Assembly: GCA_003151275.1 (NCBI GenBank)
Contig: PLXC01000171.1
Span: forward strand, 83,607-147,606
Source of the DNA: Candidatus Melainabacteria bacterium
GTDB taxonomy: Bacteria; Cyanobacteriota; Vampirovibrionia; Obscuribacterales; Obscuribacteraceae
Direction of reading: 5' to 3'
DNA: 64,000 nucleotides
Numbering within the stretch: position 1 is the first letter of the stretch; each line of letters starts with the position of its first letter. This document shows, in pieces, positions 43,629 to 52,872 of the stretch. The notes beneath the pieces are model-generated. The model did not search any database, had not been told where the DNA came from, and saw nothing but the letters and a program-made list of their open reading frames with translations. The translations under genes were made by a program, and so were the position numbers.

Positions 43629-46253
43629 GTGACAGAAGATTGGCGAGACCGCCTGAAACACCTGGAGACCCCTGTAGATCCTACAAAGCGAGTCGCAGGA
43701 GGCAAGTCGAATACCGACGAGGCTGCCGAGGAGACTCACTTTTATCGCGAGTCTGAAACTGACTTGGTGCCCCCGGCCCATACGCCTGGTCCGACCAGCA
43801 ATATGTCCTTCAAAGCCAGTCGGGGTGGTAAACCTGAGGCAAAGCGTCCGACGAGAGAGCGGGAGTTTGAAGCACCTTCGACTGCTCCGGGCGCGTTTGA
43901 TCTTGGCGTCCTCGATAATCGCGTTCAGCAAGAACCTATATCTACGGAAGAGCTGTTAAAACAACTGGAAAAGTTTTCTGCCGATCAACTTCTTGCTGCG
44001 CACAAAAAGCAAAAGATGATGGTGTTTATGTCGATCGGCGCAGTCGGACTGCTTCTAGTAGTCACTGTTGCTACGATGCCTCTGAACATGCCAGAAGTAA
44101 CGAAATGGTGCACACGTGCATGCTGCTTGGCGGTGCCTTTGTCTTTGATCTTCGGCATTCGCGAAGGCATCAAAATCCTGATGAGAAAGCAGCCGCTTAA
44201 AGCTCAAAAGCTTCACAAGCTTACCTCTTGGGGCGAACCTCGCGATATCGCTTTTTCCTATATTGACACTGCCGATTATCTCAATGCTGAAAAAGTGCTC
44301 GAGAAAGCTTGCAAAACAATGAACGCCAAGCAAGCGAAACAATACATCTCCGCTTATGGACTCTTGGGTGTAATCCACGCTTACACCGGGCGAACTGATG
44401 CGGCTGAGAAGATAATTCGACAAGCCCAAGATCTTTCCGAAGCTAACTACAAAGCTCGACAAACTGACAGTAACTCGGTTTTGTTAGCCATGTCTCTAAG
44501 TTACACTGGCGAACTTTATCAGTTGAAGGGAATGTATGAGGACTCGCATCGCATGTATTTGCGCGCTTTGCAGCTCATTAGTACCCAATTAAATCCACAA
44601 GGTGACGCAATCGTTTCAGGACTCGCCAATGTTGGCTATCTGAAAAATCTGATGGGACATCACGCCGATGCCTTGCCTCTGCTGCTCAGAGCAAATGAGA
44701 TCGCCGATAAGTTGCCTCAAGCGCGGCAGAGCGTTAAGGCATTTGTTTATTCAAATTTAGGCACGGCCAGTCGTGGCATTGGTAGCTTAGAAGAGAGTGA
44801 GGATTATTTTCACCAAGCCATATCCTGTGCCAGCGGTCCTTTAGGGCAACGTGAACTGGGCCGCATTTATTATGATTTGGCGCGACTGTATGTCACTGAT
44901 GCCCAACACGATCGGGGCCTGGAGTTTTATCAAAAATCGGTGGCGGCATACGAGACTTGGCAGCCAGTTGCAAGCCCTGAGTTTCTGCGGGTCTTGCAAG
45001 ATTATGCTTATTACTTGCGCAGTATCGAGCACAATGAAGAAGCTGATGCGGTTAAGAAACGTTCGTTGCAAATGCAACAAAACCTTCGCGATATAAATGG
45101 GTTGCATCAAGGTGAAGTTAAAAAAATTAATTCGAGTATCGTGCAAAGTGTGGCTGCAACTCAGAAGCCATCGAGATTTCCGATTTTTTGGACGATATTC
45201 TTCTTATGGCAATGCTACATGGTCTGGCAGAGTGGGCTGCGCGTTGCGCCCTATCGCGAGTGGATGCTTTTGATAACGGCTGCAGCAATTCTCGGGCTGA
45301 AGCTGAAGACAAAATACGGACCGCCCTCACGCAACGAGTTGTCTCAGGGCGCTGCCATGGCGGTGCTGTCAATGATTCCATTCGCTCGATCTGCACTGCC
45401 GGAAGTCAGTCAGTTATCGAAAAAAGGAATCGGCATTTTTATGGCCGTGGTTTTGGGGGCGTTCGCCCTGGCCAAGACGATCGGTGTGCCACCAAATACG
45501 GTTCCTAGCGGATTGTTGCCGATTGAGTACGAAAAACTGGGTGATAAGTTGGTCACCAGTGAGTCCTATGGATTGGCCAGAGAGGCTTTGGACAAGGCCT
45601 ACCAGGCGGGCGGCGATGACACCATAAGGGAATCTGTCGAACGCACGAAGAATTGCAAATTGCCCAGGATTGTTCAACCTGCCGAAGCGATTCAAATGAA
45701 CATGGATGCTCTTTCCCTGCAGAAAGAATCCAAGAATCCTGAAGAGGCGCTGAAGAAATGGAACGACTGTATGGCTCAATATCCCGACTTCGAGCAGCCA
45801 GCTGTGCATGTTGCCGAGGAGTATCTCAAGAAGGAGAAGAAGACTAAAGAGGCCGAGGAGCTTTTAAATAAGGTGCTAGCTGCGAATCCCAACTATTACA
45901 ATGCTCTGTTAGCGATGGGCCAAGTAAAGTCGGCAGAACACGATTCTCACGCCAGTCTCGAGTACACGATGAAGGCGCTCAAGTTGGCTGTTGGTACCGA
46001 CGATGCGGCTGCTAAGTTAAGCGAAGACATGCTCGACAAGATGAACACCAATCTTGAAAAAGTGGAGAAGGAAGCCGCTGCTCGCAAGGCTGCAAGGAAA
46101 GCTTCCAGCAAGAGCGGAGCAGGTCTGGACGAATCGTCTCAGGACAAATCACCCGCGGACCCATCAAAGGATGAAGCGAGCACAAAAGATCCAACAAGTA
46201 CGAAAGATCAGACTAAAGATTCGACTAGCACTAAGGATTCGCCAAAACAGTAA
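43629..46253 (+). CDS. large TPR protein with several membrane segments and an STKD-rich tail
   Basis: The protein has 874 residues from GTG 43629 (AGAGG upstream). Residues 1-125 are polar and probably disordered. Two helices follow (VFMSIGAVGLLLVVTVATM and CLAVPLSLIFGI), then TPR units (ISAYGLLGVIHAYTGRTDAA, ALSLSYTGELYQLKG-type repeats), then further hydrophobic segments (FPIFWTIFFLWQCYMVWQSG, GIFMAVVLGAFALAKTIG). A second TPR block has AEELLNKVLAANPNYYNALL. The tail is Lys/Ala-rich and then repeats STKD. Probably a scaffold with TPR domains on one side of the membrane. No enzyme domain is seen. Related repeat sequence continues downstream of the stop. Confidence 0.8.
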   Translation: MTEDWRDRLKHLETPVDPTKRVAGGKSNTDEAAEETHFYRESETDLVPPAHTPGPTSNMSFKASRGGKPEAKRPTREREFEAPSTAPGAFDLGVLDNRVQQEPISTEELLKQLEKFSADQLLAAHKKQKMMVFMSIGAVGLLLVVTVATMPLNMPEVTKWCTRACCLAVPLSLIFGIREGIKILMRKQPLKAQKLHKLTSWGEPRDIAFSYIDTADYLNAEKVLEKACKTMNAKQAKQYISAYGLLGVIHAYTGRTDAAEKIIRQAQDLSEANYKARQTDSNSVLLAMSLSYTGELYQLKGMYEDSHRMYLRALQLISTQLNPQGDAIVSGLANVGYLKNLMGHHADALPLLLRANEIADKLPQARQSVKAFVYSNLGTASRGIGSLEESEDYFHQAISCASGPLGQRELGRIYYDLARLYVTDAQHDRGLEFYQKSVAAYETWQPVASPEFLRVLQDYAYYLRSIEHNEEADAVKKRSLQMQQNLRDINGLHQGEVKKINSSIVQSVAATQKPSRFPIFWTIFFLWQCYMVWQSGLRVAPYREWMLLITAAAILGLKLKTKYGPPSRNELSQGAAMAVLSMIPFARSALPEVSQLSKKGIGIFMAVVLGAFALAKTIGVPPNTVPSGLLPIEYEKLGDKLVTSESYGLAREALDKAYQAGGDDTIRESVERTKNCKLPRIVQPAEAIQMNMDALSLQKESKNPEEALKKWNDCMAQYPDFEQPAVHVAEEYLKKEKKTKEAEELLNKVLAANPNYYNALLAMGQVKSAEHDSHASLEYTMKALKLAVGTDDAAAKLSEDMLDKMNTNLEKVEKEAAARKAARKASSKSGAGLDESSQDKSPADPSKDEASTKDPTSTKDQTKDSTSTKDSPKQ

Positions 46254-46621
46254 GGATCGACTAACAGCTAATCCGACTAGCCGTTAAAACATTAGAAAGG
46301 GTACTCTCTCCTTTTTTGATCGATCCCATTTCAAGTAAAGCAATATTACATCAGCGTTTACAGACTTTTCGAGTCCCTAAAACCATTGCAGGTTATGGCT
46401 TCTGAGACTTCCGACAAACCGCGATTTTTGCTTAACATATTAAATCGACACTTCCTGGAAGGGATACCTCCACCTTCAGAAATATTTTCCTAGCACCAGC
46501 ATGCCGTCATCTAACAACTATGGATCCGAGCAGCACCAAGGTTCCGACTAGCACTGAGGACCCGCCTACGACTGATTAAGATCCGGATAGTAGTAAGGTC
46601 CGGCTCACTAAGGATCAACTG
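46254..46621. other. intergenic region with a stranded copy of the tail repeat
   Basis: The first 40 bases continue the style of the upstream STKD tail out of frame. At 46520-46579 a short frame reads MDPSSTKVPTSTEDPPTTD and stop, then the pattern goes on weakly to about 46618. This resembles the 46150-46250 coding repeats. It is probably relic coding sequence. Nothing else is visible. Confidence 0.55.
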
Positions 46622-47149
46622 TTATTTGGGTTCGTAAGCTGGATAGTGTTGTGCCACCACAGAAGCGATCAGGTCGCTGCAAGGATGTCCTTTTCTGTAC
46701 GAGGCGACGAGCGGATTGGCTGCACGAGCGTTCTTCAACCATCCCAAAAGATGCACCGCTTGTGCAGATTCAGTTGGATCTGTCGATGACATCATCGAAA
46801 CAAGATTGTTCAGTCCGATCGAAGCAGCGATTTGCTTCAACGCATCTTTCGCGCGGTGCACAGATAGATGTCCCGGACCCTTCTCTATGTTTTCCAGCAA
46901 AGCTCGAACAACGACCTGCCGCCACTTAGGTGCAGAGAGGGCGAGCGTGACCGAGTAATCAATCATCGGTAACTCAATTTGTCGTTGCTTAAGCGCGAAC
47001 GGCATCCGACTTTCTGTGAATGAAGATAAATTTCGTTGCCGCATCTCTTGCATGGCGAGATGATATTTCTGTTCAAACGTTATGGCAGCGTTGTCATCCA
47101 AAGCTTCTGCCATAAAAGGAATTTGAATCAGACCGCTACTGTGTAGCAT
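46622..47149 (-). CDS. hypothetical helical (HEAT-like) protein
   Basis: The protein has 175 residues, ATG 47149 after GGAG. No signal or membrane segment. The second half has HEAT-like helix pairs: KWRQVVVRALLENIEKG, RAKDALKQIAASIGLNNLVS and SAQAVHLLGWLKNARAAN. The N-terminal half is mixed (FEQKYHLAMQEMRQRNLSSF). Possibly a binding protein. It is convergent with the TPR gene. Function unknown. Confidence 0.65.
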   Translation of the reverse strand: MLHSSGLIQIPFMAEALDDNAAITFEQKYHLAMQEMRQRNLSSFTESRMPFALKQRQIELPMIDYSVTLALSAPKWRQVVVRALLENIEKGPGHLSVHRAKDALKQIAASIGLNNLVSMMSSTDPTESAQAVHLLGWLKNARAANPLVASYRKGHPCSDLIASVVAQHYPAYEPK

Positions 47150-47409
47150 TCGTCTCCAATGCTTTCCATCAAAACTAGCGCGATGGAATTTGAGCTTGGA
47201 TTAGTTCTACATGCTGTACATAACAACCAGATAACAGAACCGTGAAACCTAGCGCAGGCATCAATGCGAGCTGTCTTAGTTAACGATTCTCACCGCTTTG
47301 CTAGATAGATTCGCAGCGGTTGTTTTCTAACCGAATCCAAACAAAACGAATTTAGAATAGGAATTTTTGTTCGACGATCTTTTGTAATTTCGTGATCGTT
47401 TAGAGATGC

Positions 47410-47613
47410 CTAGAGCAGCCAAGCTCCGTCCACATTAGACGAAACGCTAGCTCTGCGAACGTAGAAGTAACTCACGTGCATGAATCCCCGATCATCTCTA
47501 AAACGTTCGTACTTCCCCCACGCTGAGCGCGTTTTGGCCCGATCCATTCTTTCTTTTGGTGTACCCCGATAATACTGAATCTGCAGCACATTGCCTTTCT
47601 TCAGCCTTTTCAA
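47410..47613 (-). CDS. possible small basic protein, 67 residues
   Basis: TTG 47613 start with GAGG five bases upstream. The sequence is basic and reads plausibly (VLQIQYYRGTPKERMDRAK, WGKYERFRDDRGFMHVSYFY). No family was recognised. It lies in an otherwise empty 719-bp gap (47150-47868) in which I see nothing else. Confidence 0.4.
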   Translation of the reverse strand: MKRLKKGNVLQIQYYRGTPKERMDRAKTRSAWGKYERFRDDRGFMHVSYFYVRRASVSSNVDGAWLL

Positions 47614-47868
47614 TGACGCCTCGCAAGGCTAGCACTGCAATTAGGATCTGATGCGCCGCATTTGTTAGCAATAGGTATCAATACAAATCGCCTTTTGAAC
47701 CCCGGAGCCAAAGCAAACACCAGTTACATTCCAGCGCACTAAACAAAATCGCCGCCAGATGAATCAGCTGTAGCTGTACGCCCCTGTTCAGATAGCAATT
47801 AATTGAACTGCCACCAAGTATGGTTGCAGTAGTTTTATTTATTCATTTAATAACTAAATTTTCAAAAG

Positions 47869-49275
47869 ATGAAAAGTTCAAAATTCTTCGGAAGTGCAAA
47901 CTTCGCAAGCGTAAACAACAACGCAACAATCACTGCTCACGACGACTTTGATTGGGACGACGTAGACGGTCAGAAAGCTTATGCAAACAATCCAATGCAC
48001 GAGCTGCTCAGTAACAACTACATGCCAATCAAGTACCCAGACCTGCGTGATCTTCTTACCGGAACGATCGTAGGCAAAGGCAGAAAGGAATTCTTCGTTT
48101 CCATTCCAGGGGTTGGAACCGATGCCATGCTTCCTTTTAATGAAACTGACGGCGAGCTTTCCATCGGTGATTCAATCAACCTGTTCGTCAACGGACTGGT
48201 CCTTAAATCTGATGAGCCGCTCATCGTCTCTCAGAAAAAGGCCACCGTTTGGTTGGATTTGCAACATGCACAAGAAGACGGCAGCACAGTCCAGGTGCAC
48301 GTCAAAGGTGTTGTTGAAAGAGGAGGACGCGTTCAGGGGCTAAAAGTAAGTTACAACAACGTCGATGGATTTATTCCTCGTTCACACTTCAGCCGCGAAA
48401 CCGTTGCCTCTGAGATGACCGACCAGACTATGTCTGTAAAGATTCTGAAAGCCAACCCTAAGGGTAGTCACGGTGGAGCACTGGTGATGTCCGATCGCCT
48501 TGTTGCAAATGAAGTTGCCGACACAGTCTTAGACCATCTTGAAGTTGGCACCATCGTTGAGGGCATCGTCAAGAAGTTCGTCACTGATCGCGACAGCACA
48601 CGCGAAATCGGAGCATTGATTTCTCTTGCTGAAGGCTCGTTTACGGCTTTCGTTCATTCAAGCGAAATCGCCGAAAATCGTCGCCCAAGTGCAACGCTCA
48701 GTTTGGATCAGGTGATTGAAGTGGAAATACTTTCAATTAATAAGCCCAAACGCGAAGTGAAAGTTAGCTACCGCACCGCCCAAATGCACAAGATGACGGC
48801 AGGACTGGTAGTTGGCGAAACTATTCCGGCTACAGTATTGCGGTTCAAAGAACACATCGGCTTCTTTGTTTCTATTGGTAATGGCTTTACTGCTTTATTG
48901 CCTTGCAGCCAGGTAACTGACGGTCGTGACGTTAACGTGCGTCCCTTCTTTCAGGCAGGCGATACGATTCAGGTGGTATTGTCCGAATTGACCAAAGGCA
49001 GCAACAGAGCAATTGTCAGCTACAAACAAGCGGCTCTTCGCTCACTTGTTGAAGGACAGAAATACAACGGTGTGGTGAACAAAATCTTGCCACAAGTTGG
49101 CTTGTACATTGTTTGCAATGGTGTTGGTGGTTTGCTGCACTTCTCTGAGTTGGCAAAAGGCGAGAGGATTAACTCCTTTAGTGAAGGCGATGCTATCGAA
49201 GTTTCGCTGAAAAGAGTTAGCGAATCTAACAACCGCACCTTGATAGCCTGGGCTCGCAGAGAACGCAACAAGTAA
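47869..49275 (+). CDS. protein with about five S1 RNA-binding domains
   Basis: The protein has 468 residues. An acidic N-terminal tail with DDFDWDDVDG precedes repeated S1-type OB folds: LLTGTIVGKGRKEFFVSIPG, VVERGGRVQGLKVSYNNVDG, VEGIVKKFVTDRDSTREIGA, IPATVLRFKEHIGFFVSIGN and YNGVVNKILPQVGLYIVCNG, spaced 75-90 residues. The FDWD start and layout are like ribosomal protein S1 of Bacteroidota-type. S1 proteins bind mRNA or the ribosome. ATG 47869 has no ribosome site, only an A/T-rich leader. It may be an S1 homologue or S1-like RNA binder; whether it is the organism's main S1 is unknown. Confidence 0.85.
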   Translation: MKSSKFFGSANFASVNNNATITAHDDFDWDDVDGQKAYANNPMHELLSNNYMPIKYPDLRDLLTGTIVGKGRKEFFVSIPGVGTDAMLPFNETDGELSIGDSINLFVNGLVLKSDEPLIVSQKKATVWLDLQHAQEDGSTVQVHVKGVVERGGRVQGLKVSYNNVDGFIPRSHFSRETVASEMTDQTMSVKILKANPKGSHGGALVMSDRLVANEVADTVLDHLEVGTIVEGIVKKFVTDRDSTREIGALISLAEGSFTAFVHSSEIAENRRPSATLSLDQVIEVEILSINKPKREVKVSYRTAQMHKMTAGLVVGETIPATVLRFKEHIGFFVSIGNGFTALLPCSQVTDGRDVNVRPFFQAGDTIQVVLSELTKGSNRAIVSYKQAALRSLVEGQKYNGVVNKILPQVGLYIVCNGVGGLLHFSELAKGERINSFSEGDAIEVSLKRVSESNNRTLIAWARRERNK

Positions 49276-49291
49276 TTCGCAACAAGTAATT
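49264..49291. repeat. perfect 14-bp tandem repeat across a stop codon
   Basis: CGCAACAAGTAATT occurs twice back to back (49264-49277, 49278-49291). The first copy contains the last codons and TAA of the S1-domain gene. Confidence 0.9.
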
Positions 49292-49314
49292 CATCATCAT
49301 CTAAACCAATTCAA

Positions 49315-49737
49315 ATGCGTAAAAACAAAACAAAGGTATTCGTTGTCTGTGAAGATCACGAATACAGTGGTGTAAACAAAGTAATCGGTCTCTTCCCAAA
49401 TCGGGAGGAGGCTGAAAAAGCGATTCGGGCGAAGGGTAAAGTGCTGTGCTGGAAAGCCGAGTACTTCATGCCTTTTGCGCTCGTCTGGGCCCAAGTGCAA
49501 ACCACGCACAAGGACTACGGTCCTTTGCGCACGTGGTGCTGGATCGAAGTGCACGAGGCTGAGCTGCCTGAAAAGCGACCTCAGTTCTATAAGGAAGTGA
49601 TCACGCTCATCTGCTGCGGCTTCTGCATCCTCGCAGTCTCTGCGACGCACCACCCGAACCCGGTCACCATCGCCCTTGTTCTCCTTAGCTGCCTGGGCGT
49701 CCTTATCGCATTCGGGAGCGCGTTTCTTAAAGCTTAG
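49315..49737 (+). CDS. hypothetical protein with two C-terminal membrane helices
   Basis: The protein has 140 residues. The soluble part (1-95) looks alpha/beta: KTKVFVVCEDHEYSGVNKVI, GLFPNREEAEKAIRAKGKVL, then WCWIEVHEAELPEKR. Helices at VITLICCGFCILAVSA and TIALVLLSCLGVLIAFGSAF follow. No family was recognised. It is 39 bp after the S1-domain gene and, like it, has no ribosome site (CCAATTCAAATG). Codons are more GC-rich in its second half. Confidence 0.65.
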   Translation: MRKNKTKVFVVCEDHEYSGVNKVIGLFPNREEAEKAIRAKGKVLCWKAEYFMPFALVWAQVQTTHKDYGPLRTWCWIEVHEAELPEKRPQFYKEVITLICCGFCILAVSATHHPNPVTIALVLLSCLGVLIAFGSAFLKA

Positions 49738-49747
49738 GGCTTGGTTG

Positions 49748-49882
49748 TCACGGCTCTGCATAAGCAATCGGAATGAGCTCGTCCTTCTCCCCATGCAAAA
49801 TCAGCAAAGGAATATGGGGCTTCGCTAAAATTTCCGCGGTGCGCTGTCCGAATTCATTCGAAAGCTTGGATAGGAGGTTCAT
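49748..49882 (-). pseudogene. fragment of an alpha/beta hydrolase
   Basis: The minus frame from ATG 49882 to TGA 49748 encodes 44 residues: MNLLSKLSNEFGQRTAEILA, then KPHIPLLILHGEKDELIPIA. The LLILHGEKD-LIPI segment is the strand and acid-residue region near the end of alpha/beta hydrolases, as in the intact gene at 4330 (PPLLILHGSKDWLVPV). Nucleophile and His are missing. No ribosome site. Confidence 0.6.
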
Positions 49883-49883
49883 T

Positions 49884-49931
49884 ATGAAGACGATTATCAA
49901 ACTAGTTACCCGATTTGCTCGCGCAGATTGA
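49884..49931 (+). CDS. possible 15-residue cationic peptide
   Basis: ATG 49884 follows GGAGG at ideal spacing and reads MKTIIKLVTRFARAD, an amphipathic basic helix. It begins one base from the antisense hydrolase fragment. Very short, so coding status is uncertain; a leader peptide is an alternative. Confidence 0.3.
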   Translation: MKTIIKLVTRFARAD

Positions 49932-50329
49932 GTGACTAGTTTTTTAGAATTTTTCTATTAAAGAATATAGTTGAAGCTGGAAAGGCTTAAAGGGAAAGGA
50001 TCCGGCTGCTCATCCGATTGATGTTGGACTTGCAATGCGCACCGAAAAATGGAAACTGGAATCATCCACATCGCGGCGTTGAATATTCTTAGTTTGATTA
50101 TTTTGTCTATTGATCCGACGCATGCGATGCCACCTCTTGCGGTGGCATTCAAGACAAAGGTAGGACGTGGGTGAGAACTAATTCTCTTACTGGCTAACGC
50201 TCACTTCTCGCACAATCGAACTGACGACGCTACCCGACTCATCCACATATTGGCCGGCTTGATCCCATTAGACTCATGACCACCCGCGCCGTGAGATAAT
50301 GGGTCCCAGATGTTTCAGAGGATCAATTC
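49932..50329. other. intergenic region with a hairpin at 50127-50148
   Basis: ATGCCACC and GGTGGCAT enclose TCTTGC. No gene is evident. The promoter of the 50330 gene should lie here. Confidence 0.45.
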
Positions 50330-51208
50330 GTGGCGACCCAGGATGATGATCCAACAATTCCGACAGCCAATCCAGCACCTACTCGTGCGTCGGCAGTCCG
50401 CGTGAAGGATAATGATTCCAAGAACTATTACCTTCCCAAGATCGTGTTGTGCCTGCTCAGTGACCTCGAATCCAAGCCTCGACTGGAACAGATGCTGTCA
50501 GGAGAAGGTATTGAACACGAATTCGGCGAACGCGACTCGAGAATGGATCAATCATTTGTGGCAGTGGCGTCAGGCACCAATCCTTCTTCTTTGACACAAC
50601 ATGACTTGGACCAAATTGCTGACCATTCGTTGGTGCTCTACATTGTGAGCGACGCATATCCGAAAGACAAAGCATTTCAAGCAGCCTCATGGTTCCTGCT
50701 TGTCGCTTGCAAGTTGTTGAATGCCGACGCAGTTGCGATGAAGTGCGAAAGTTCGGGCATCGCTCATTCTCGTCGCCGCTGGATTGAGCTGGGTGAAAAC
50801 TGCAAGCACAACCGCCCGAGTGCCTCTGATAGCGAAGACTCCGAGCCCTCCGCGGGGTTCTATACATCCCTTTTTGAAGCATACGTTCAATACCCCATTG
50901 CTTCGAACGAGGATTACTATTCATGTGGAATGCATTTGCTCGGTAAGGCGGATGTGATCATAGCGAGTTCACTTCTGAAAAACGCTCTACCAGAGAGCGA
51001 CTCACTCATTGCCGATCTTGCCTATCTTTTTAACGCTTTCTGTCTTTATATCCTTGCCGAGTCTTCTGAATGTCATTTCGTTTCAGGCAACATATTTCAT
51101 CCAGATCTTGAGCTTCCAAGCTTTCGTGTGGTCTGGGAGGAATGTCAGGGCTATCCGGAAGATGACTTATACTTCAACCCTTATGGTCGATGGCGTTTTG
51201 TGATTTAG
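50330..51208 (+). CDS. hypothetical protein, DUF4261-like C-terminal part
   Basis: The protein has 292 residues from GTG 50330 (AGAGGA upstream). Polar N-terminal tail, then PKIVLCLLSDLESKPRLEQM, DHSLVLYIVSDAYPKDKAFQ, AASWFLLVACKLLNADAVAM, AYVQYPIASNEDYYSCGMHL, LGKADVIIASS and VSGNIFHPDLELPSFRVVWE. The order (hydrophobic helix after ASW, a GM-LG-DV segment, GD/GN end) is like DUF4261 proteins. No enzymatic motif is seen. Cytoplasmic. The family call is tentative. Confidence 0.65.
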   Translation: MATQDDDPTIPTANPAPTRASAVRVKDNDSKNYYLPKIVLCLLSDLESKPRLEQMLSGEGIEHEFGERDSRMDQSFVAVASGTNPSSLTQHDLDQIADHSLVLYIVSDAYPKDKAFQAASWFLLVACKLLNADAVAMKCESSGIAHSRRRWIELGENCKHNRPSASDSEDSEPSAGFYTSLFEAYVQYPIASNEDYYSCGMHLLGKADVIIASSLLKNALPESDSLIADLAYLFNAFCLYILAESSECHFVSGNIFHPDLELPSFRVVWEECQGYPEDDLYFNPYGRWRFVI

Positions 51209-51361
51209 CTCGATGGAACTTGATACCACTACAATGGTGCTCAATGTTTTGAGTTGCGGAAACTCGATTTTTTCTAATCCGAAGCGAAGAAAAAGGAGAT
51301 CGATTTCACTGCTGAAAGCCCAACGGAAAGACTTAAACGTTAACGATGAGGGGAATTGTCC

Positions 51362-52201
51362 TTGAATAGAAATTCGCTTAAAGGAGAAGTCTTAGCTGAA
51401 TTTCTCGGCACCTTAGTGCTTCTGGCTCTGGGCGATGGAGTGGTTGCTGCAGTGGTGGCAGGCGGTAACGGTGATTTCTTGATGATTACTATCGCCTGGG
51501 GATTGGCAGTCACCATGGGGATTTACGTGGCTGGCGGTCTGACCGGTGCGCACCTCAATCCAGCGGTGACGCTCGCTCTAGCAGTTCGCCGCGACATACC
51601 TTGGTCCAAAGTGATTCCGTACATAATCGCGCAAATGCTGGGTGCATTTTGTGGTGCCGCTCTGGTGCTACTCGATTACAGCACGTTGATTGACAGACAT
51701 GCAAACGAGCTGGTAGCAGCGGGCAAGTTCGCTAACTTTCAAGCGGCCAAACTGAGTCTTGATGGCATTTTCTTTACCCATCCCAAGGTCGATCTTTCCA
51801 GTGGTTTTATCGATCAAATTATCGGCACAGCCCTCCTACTATTCTTGATCCGCGCTGTAACCGACACCCGTAACAATGCGGCGATAGCAAACATGGGTCC
51901 CTTCATTGTGGGACTGGTTGTGGCAGTGATCGGTCAAAGTTTTGGCACCATGGCTGGTTACGCAATTAATCCGGCTCGCGATTTCGGACCGCGCGTTCTT
52001 GCTGCTATTGGTGGATGGGGCACAGTACCGTTTACAGAAGACGGGGGCTACTGGTGGGTACCAATCGTCGCTCCTATTATTGGAGCAATCATTGGCATTT
52101 TTCTTTATGATTACGGAATTCGCGCCTCATTAATCGAACGTGGACAGTTGCCATTAAAAGGCGAAGAGTCAGAAGGGCTTACGGTTCGCGAGCTTGACTA
52201 A
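51362..52201 (+). CDS. glpF: aquaglyceroporin / glycerol facilitator (MIP family)
   Basis: About 279 residues. TTG 51362 is eight bases after GAGGGG and is better placed than TTG 51356. Six membrane helices and two half-helices with NPA motifs: AHLNPAVTLALAV and GYAINPARDFGPR. The Asp after the second NPAR is the mark of glycerol-conducting members, while water-only aquaporins differ there. It lets glycerol and small solutes cross the inner membrane. No glycerol kinase is adjacent, so the gene is a single unit. Naming as glpF is by family. Confidence 0.92.
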   Translation: MNRNSLKGEVLAEFLGTLVLLALGDGVVAAVVAGGNGDFLMITIAWGLAVTMGIYVAGGLTGAHLNPAVTLALAVRRDIPWSKVIPYIIAQMLGAFCGAALVLLDYSTLIDRHANELVAAGKFANFQAAKLSLDGIFFTHPKVDLSSGFIDQIIGTALLLFLIRAVTDTRNNAAIANMGPFIVGLVVAVIGQSFGTMAGYAINPARDFGPRVLAAIGGWGTVPFTEDGGYWWVPIVAPIIGAIIGIFLYDYGIRASLIERGQLPLKGEESEGLTVRELD

Positions 52202-52330
52202 CGACGAGCATTCAAAATGGATGAACCCATGGACGTTCGAAGTTCGGCGCATCCTGGGTATAGAAAATTAGCAACCGGTGCGATTGCAGCTGGTTGAACC
52301 TGGTGTCATGGCAACTTGCGAGAAAAACAA

Positions 52331-52813
52331 ATGGTAAAGCATATCAAACCCGAATCAACAGAATCCATTGTCGCTAATAGCGAGCCTCCCCACGTGGAAA
52401 GCATGTATGCCGACGCCGATCTTTCTAAGCCTCACCCAAAGCGAGGGGCACGGGCGGGACATCCGCAAATGGATTTGGGCACTGAAGATCACTTTTTGAA
52501 AAGTGAACCTGGTAAAACGAGAGCGGAACTTCATTTGCCTGGCAACGCAAGTTCTGAAGACGTATTCAGGAAGATGGCGAAGGATGGTTTCGCGGCTTTT
52601 GAGAAGAGCGGACCGGCAGCACAGCATCAGGTCTTGAAAGAATTAGGCTTGAAAGAGCTAACTGAAGAAACTCTCCTACAAGCACAGCTCAAGATGCGCA
52701 GAGACGAGACCGGGCTTCCGTCCACTGCAAGCTACGAGCAACTTGAGAAAGCTTGGTATAAGAGCACTTACCAGAAAAATCTGCATGGAAAGTTGCCGGT
52801 CGATTACGACTAG
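52331..52813 (+). CDS. hypothetical polar protein, 160 residues
   Basis: ATG 52331 is chosen over TTG 52316; the upstream site is weak. No signal or membrane segment. The first 75 residues are disordered-looking (ADADLSKPHPKRGARAGHP), the rest helical (SSEDVFRKMAKDGFAAFEKS, HQVLKELGLKELTEETLLQA, ASYEQLEKAWYKSTYQKNLH). No family was recognised. It lies 59 bp before the response regulator gene. Confidence 0.6.
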   Translation: MVKHIKPESTESIVANSEPPHVESMYADADLSKPHPKRGARAGHPQMDLGTEDHFLKSEPGKTRAELHLPGNASSEDVFRKMAKDGFAAFEKSGPAAQHQVLKELGLKELTEETLLQAQLKMRRDETGLPSTASYEQLEKAWYKSTYQKNLHGKLPVDYD

Positions 52814-52872
52814 CTGGACCTTCTCGGCCGCACACAAAGCCTCCGCTATAATGTCCCCGGAGGGCGTTCCGC

